From NCBI RefSeq assembly GCF_000424385.1, contig NZ_AUJU01000007.1:62001-126000 (forward strand): DNA of 64,000 nt. The letters are read 5' to 3'. The translations under genes were made by a program, and so were the position numbers. This DNA comes from Butyrivibrio sp. LC3010. Lineage in GTDB: Bacteria; Bacillota; Clostridia; Lachnospirales; Lachnospiraceae. This document shows, in pieces, positions 63,238 through 64,000 of the stretch; within the stretch, counting starts at the first letter, position 1; each line of letters opens with the position of its first letter. Under the pieces are notes generated by a model, which worked only from the letters and a program-made list of their open reading frames with translations, made no database searches and was not told the DNA's origin.

Positions 63238-64000
63238 ATGGAAAATGATTCAACAGAAACAAGATCTAAAGGAAATGATTCTATGGAAACAAGTTCAAAA
63301 GAAAATGATTCAATAGATAATAATTCAAGGGAAAAAATAATACGGAAAACATCGGTAAAGAATAATACTTCGACCGTTGTGAAATATCTTTTCCTTACAT
63401 TTTGGGCAATAATCGTATTGTTCCCTTTTTATTGGATGATCATTACGTCATTCAAGAGCTACAGCTCCTATAACAGCGAGTTTGTGCCCAGGCTTATCGC
63501 CACATCGCCCACATTTCAGAATTATGTCAGTGCCTTTACAGAGGTGTCACTTGGAAGGTACCTGATCAATTCAGTGATTTTTACAGTTCTGACAACGGCT
63601 ATCATGCTTGTGATAGTGGTTCTTTCAGCCTTCGCATTTTCAAGGCTCGAATTCCCGGGGAAAAACCTTTTGTTTGCATTTTTTCTCTCACTCATGATGA
63701 TTCCCAATGAGCTTGTCATTATAACCAATTATGTGACAATAACTGATCTTAATATGCGCAATTCATTTCCAGGGCTGGTGCTTCCTTCAGTTGTTGCGGT
63801 TTTCTATATTTATCTGTTAAAGGAAAACTTCGAGCAGATTCCGGATGAGCTATACAAGGCAGCAAAAGTTGATGGCACAAGTGATCTTCGATATTTGTGG
63901 CGTGTCATGATTCCTATTTCAAGACCAACAATTATCACGATCACCATCCTTAAAGTCATCGAATGCTGGAACTCCTATGTCTGGCCGAGACTCATCACTG
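63238..64000 (+). CDS. MalG-type CUT1 sugar permease (partial, runs off window)
   Basis: This frame is open to the window end; 254 codons are seen. The permease part starts near residue 48 (VVKYLFLTFWAIIVLFPFYW) and shows helices and the loop KAAKVDGTSDLRYLWRVMIP. The first 31 residues are three imperfect 10-residue repeats (MENDSTETRS, KGNDSMETSS, KENDSIDNNS), encoded by tandem 30-base DNA repeats at 63241-63330. The true start is uncertain: ATG 63238 has only a weak site, while ATG 63283 follows AAGGAA. A short unrelated frame from ATG 63200 ends in TAG and is unlikely to be real. Confidence 0.87.
   Translation, partial: MENDSTETRSKGNDSMETSSKENDSIDNNSREKIIRKTSVKNNTSTVVKYLFLTFWAIIVLFPFYWMIITSFKSYSSYNSEFVPRLIATSPTFQNYVSAFTEVSLGRYLINSVIFTVLTTAIMLVIVVLSAFAFSRLEFPGKNLLFAFFLSLMMIPNELVIITNYVTITDLNMRNSFPGLVLPSVVAVFYIYLLKENFEQIPDELYKAAKVDGTSDLRYLWRVMIPISRPTIITITILKVIECWNSYVWPRLIT

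Noticed and set aside
63200-63316. Short frame starting at ATG 63200 before the MalG-type permease
   Set aside because: It is the permease repeat region read in another frame and ends in TAG without recognisable content.

Overview
The window looks like chromosomal DNA of a Gram-positive anaerobe of the Clostridia, most likely a plant-polysaccharide-degrading Lachnospiraceae of the Butyrivibrio/Pseudobutyrivibrio type. That assignment is inference. It rests on moderately AT-rich DNA, strong AGGAGG-type ribosome binding sites, lipoprotein (not periplasmic) sugar-binding proteins, many LytS/YesN two-component systems, and cytoplasmic GH3, GH31 and GH42 glycosidases. Nearly all genes lie on the + strand. 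The only convincing minus-strand gene is an AraC regulator. No rRNA, tRNA, CRISPR array or intact transposase was seen.

Region 1 (1-13343) is mostly housekeeping: an HtrA-like protein that has lost its catalytic triad, a YhaM-type exonuclease, MutS2, a PhoB-type response regulator, a sensor kinase, TrmL, an RlmD-type rRNA methyltransferase and a DinB-like protein. A divergent AraC regulator/GH3 beta-glucosidase pair sits between the response regulator and the kinase that is probably its partner. Region 2 (13344-17022) is a small accessory patch. It holds a self-regulated HTH gene, a RhuM gene cut off at its 3' end, a strong promoter with a leader peptide and attenuator-like hairpin, a GNAT-RsgA fusion started by TTG, an AlkD-type repair protein and a repeat-rich intergenic stretch.

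Region 3 (17023-38782) carries two parallel monosaccharide systems. In the first, a membrane-anchored binding protein, LytS-type kinase, YesN-type regulator and XylF-like lipoprotein precede a ChvE/GguA/GguB-type transporter; this resembles the XylFII-LytS-YesN xylose sensor of Clostridium. A terminator and a GGDEF-like gene follow. In the second, mglBAC precedes a small membrane protein, a YesN regulator, a Cache-type kinase, a membrane-anchored binding protein and an MglB-like lipoprotein, so the gene order is roughly mirrored. Region 4 (38783-41471) has an OGG1-type glycosylase, a GH114-like exported protein and thiamine pyrophosphokinase.

Region 5 (41591-60535) is an oligosaccharide locus: GH31, binding lipoprotein, sensor kinase, beta-lactamase-fold esterase, two LplB/LplC-type permeases (the first with an unusual N-terminal membrane extension), a second binding lipoprotein, YesN regulator, GH42, GH3 and a PHP phosphoesterase. 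An alpha-xylosidase-like GH31 with a beta-galactosidase and a beta-glucosidase is the enzyme set needed to take apart imported xyloglucan oligosaccharides. Region 6 (60770-64000) begins another CUT1 transporter: an MsmK-type ATPase with unusual insertions and two permeases, the second running off the window. Several intergenic regions hold short degenerate tandem or inverted repeats, including a 29-nt hairpin family whose stems show compensatory changes.
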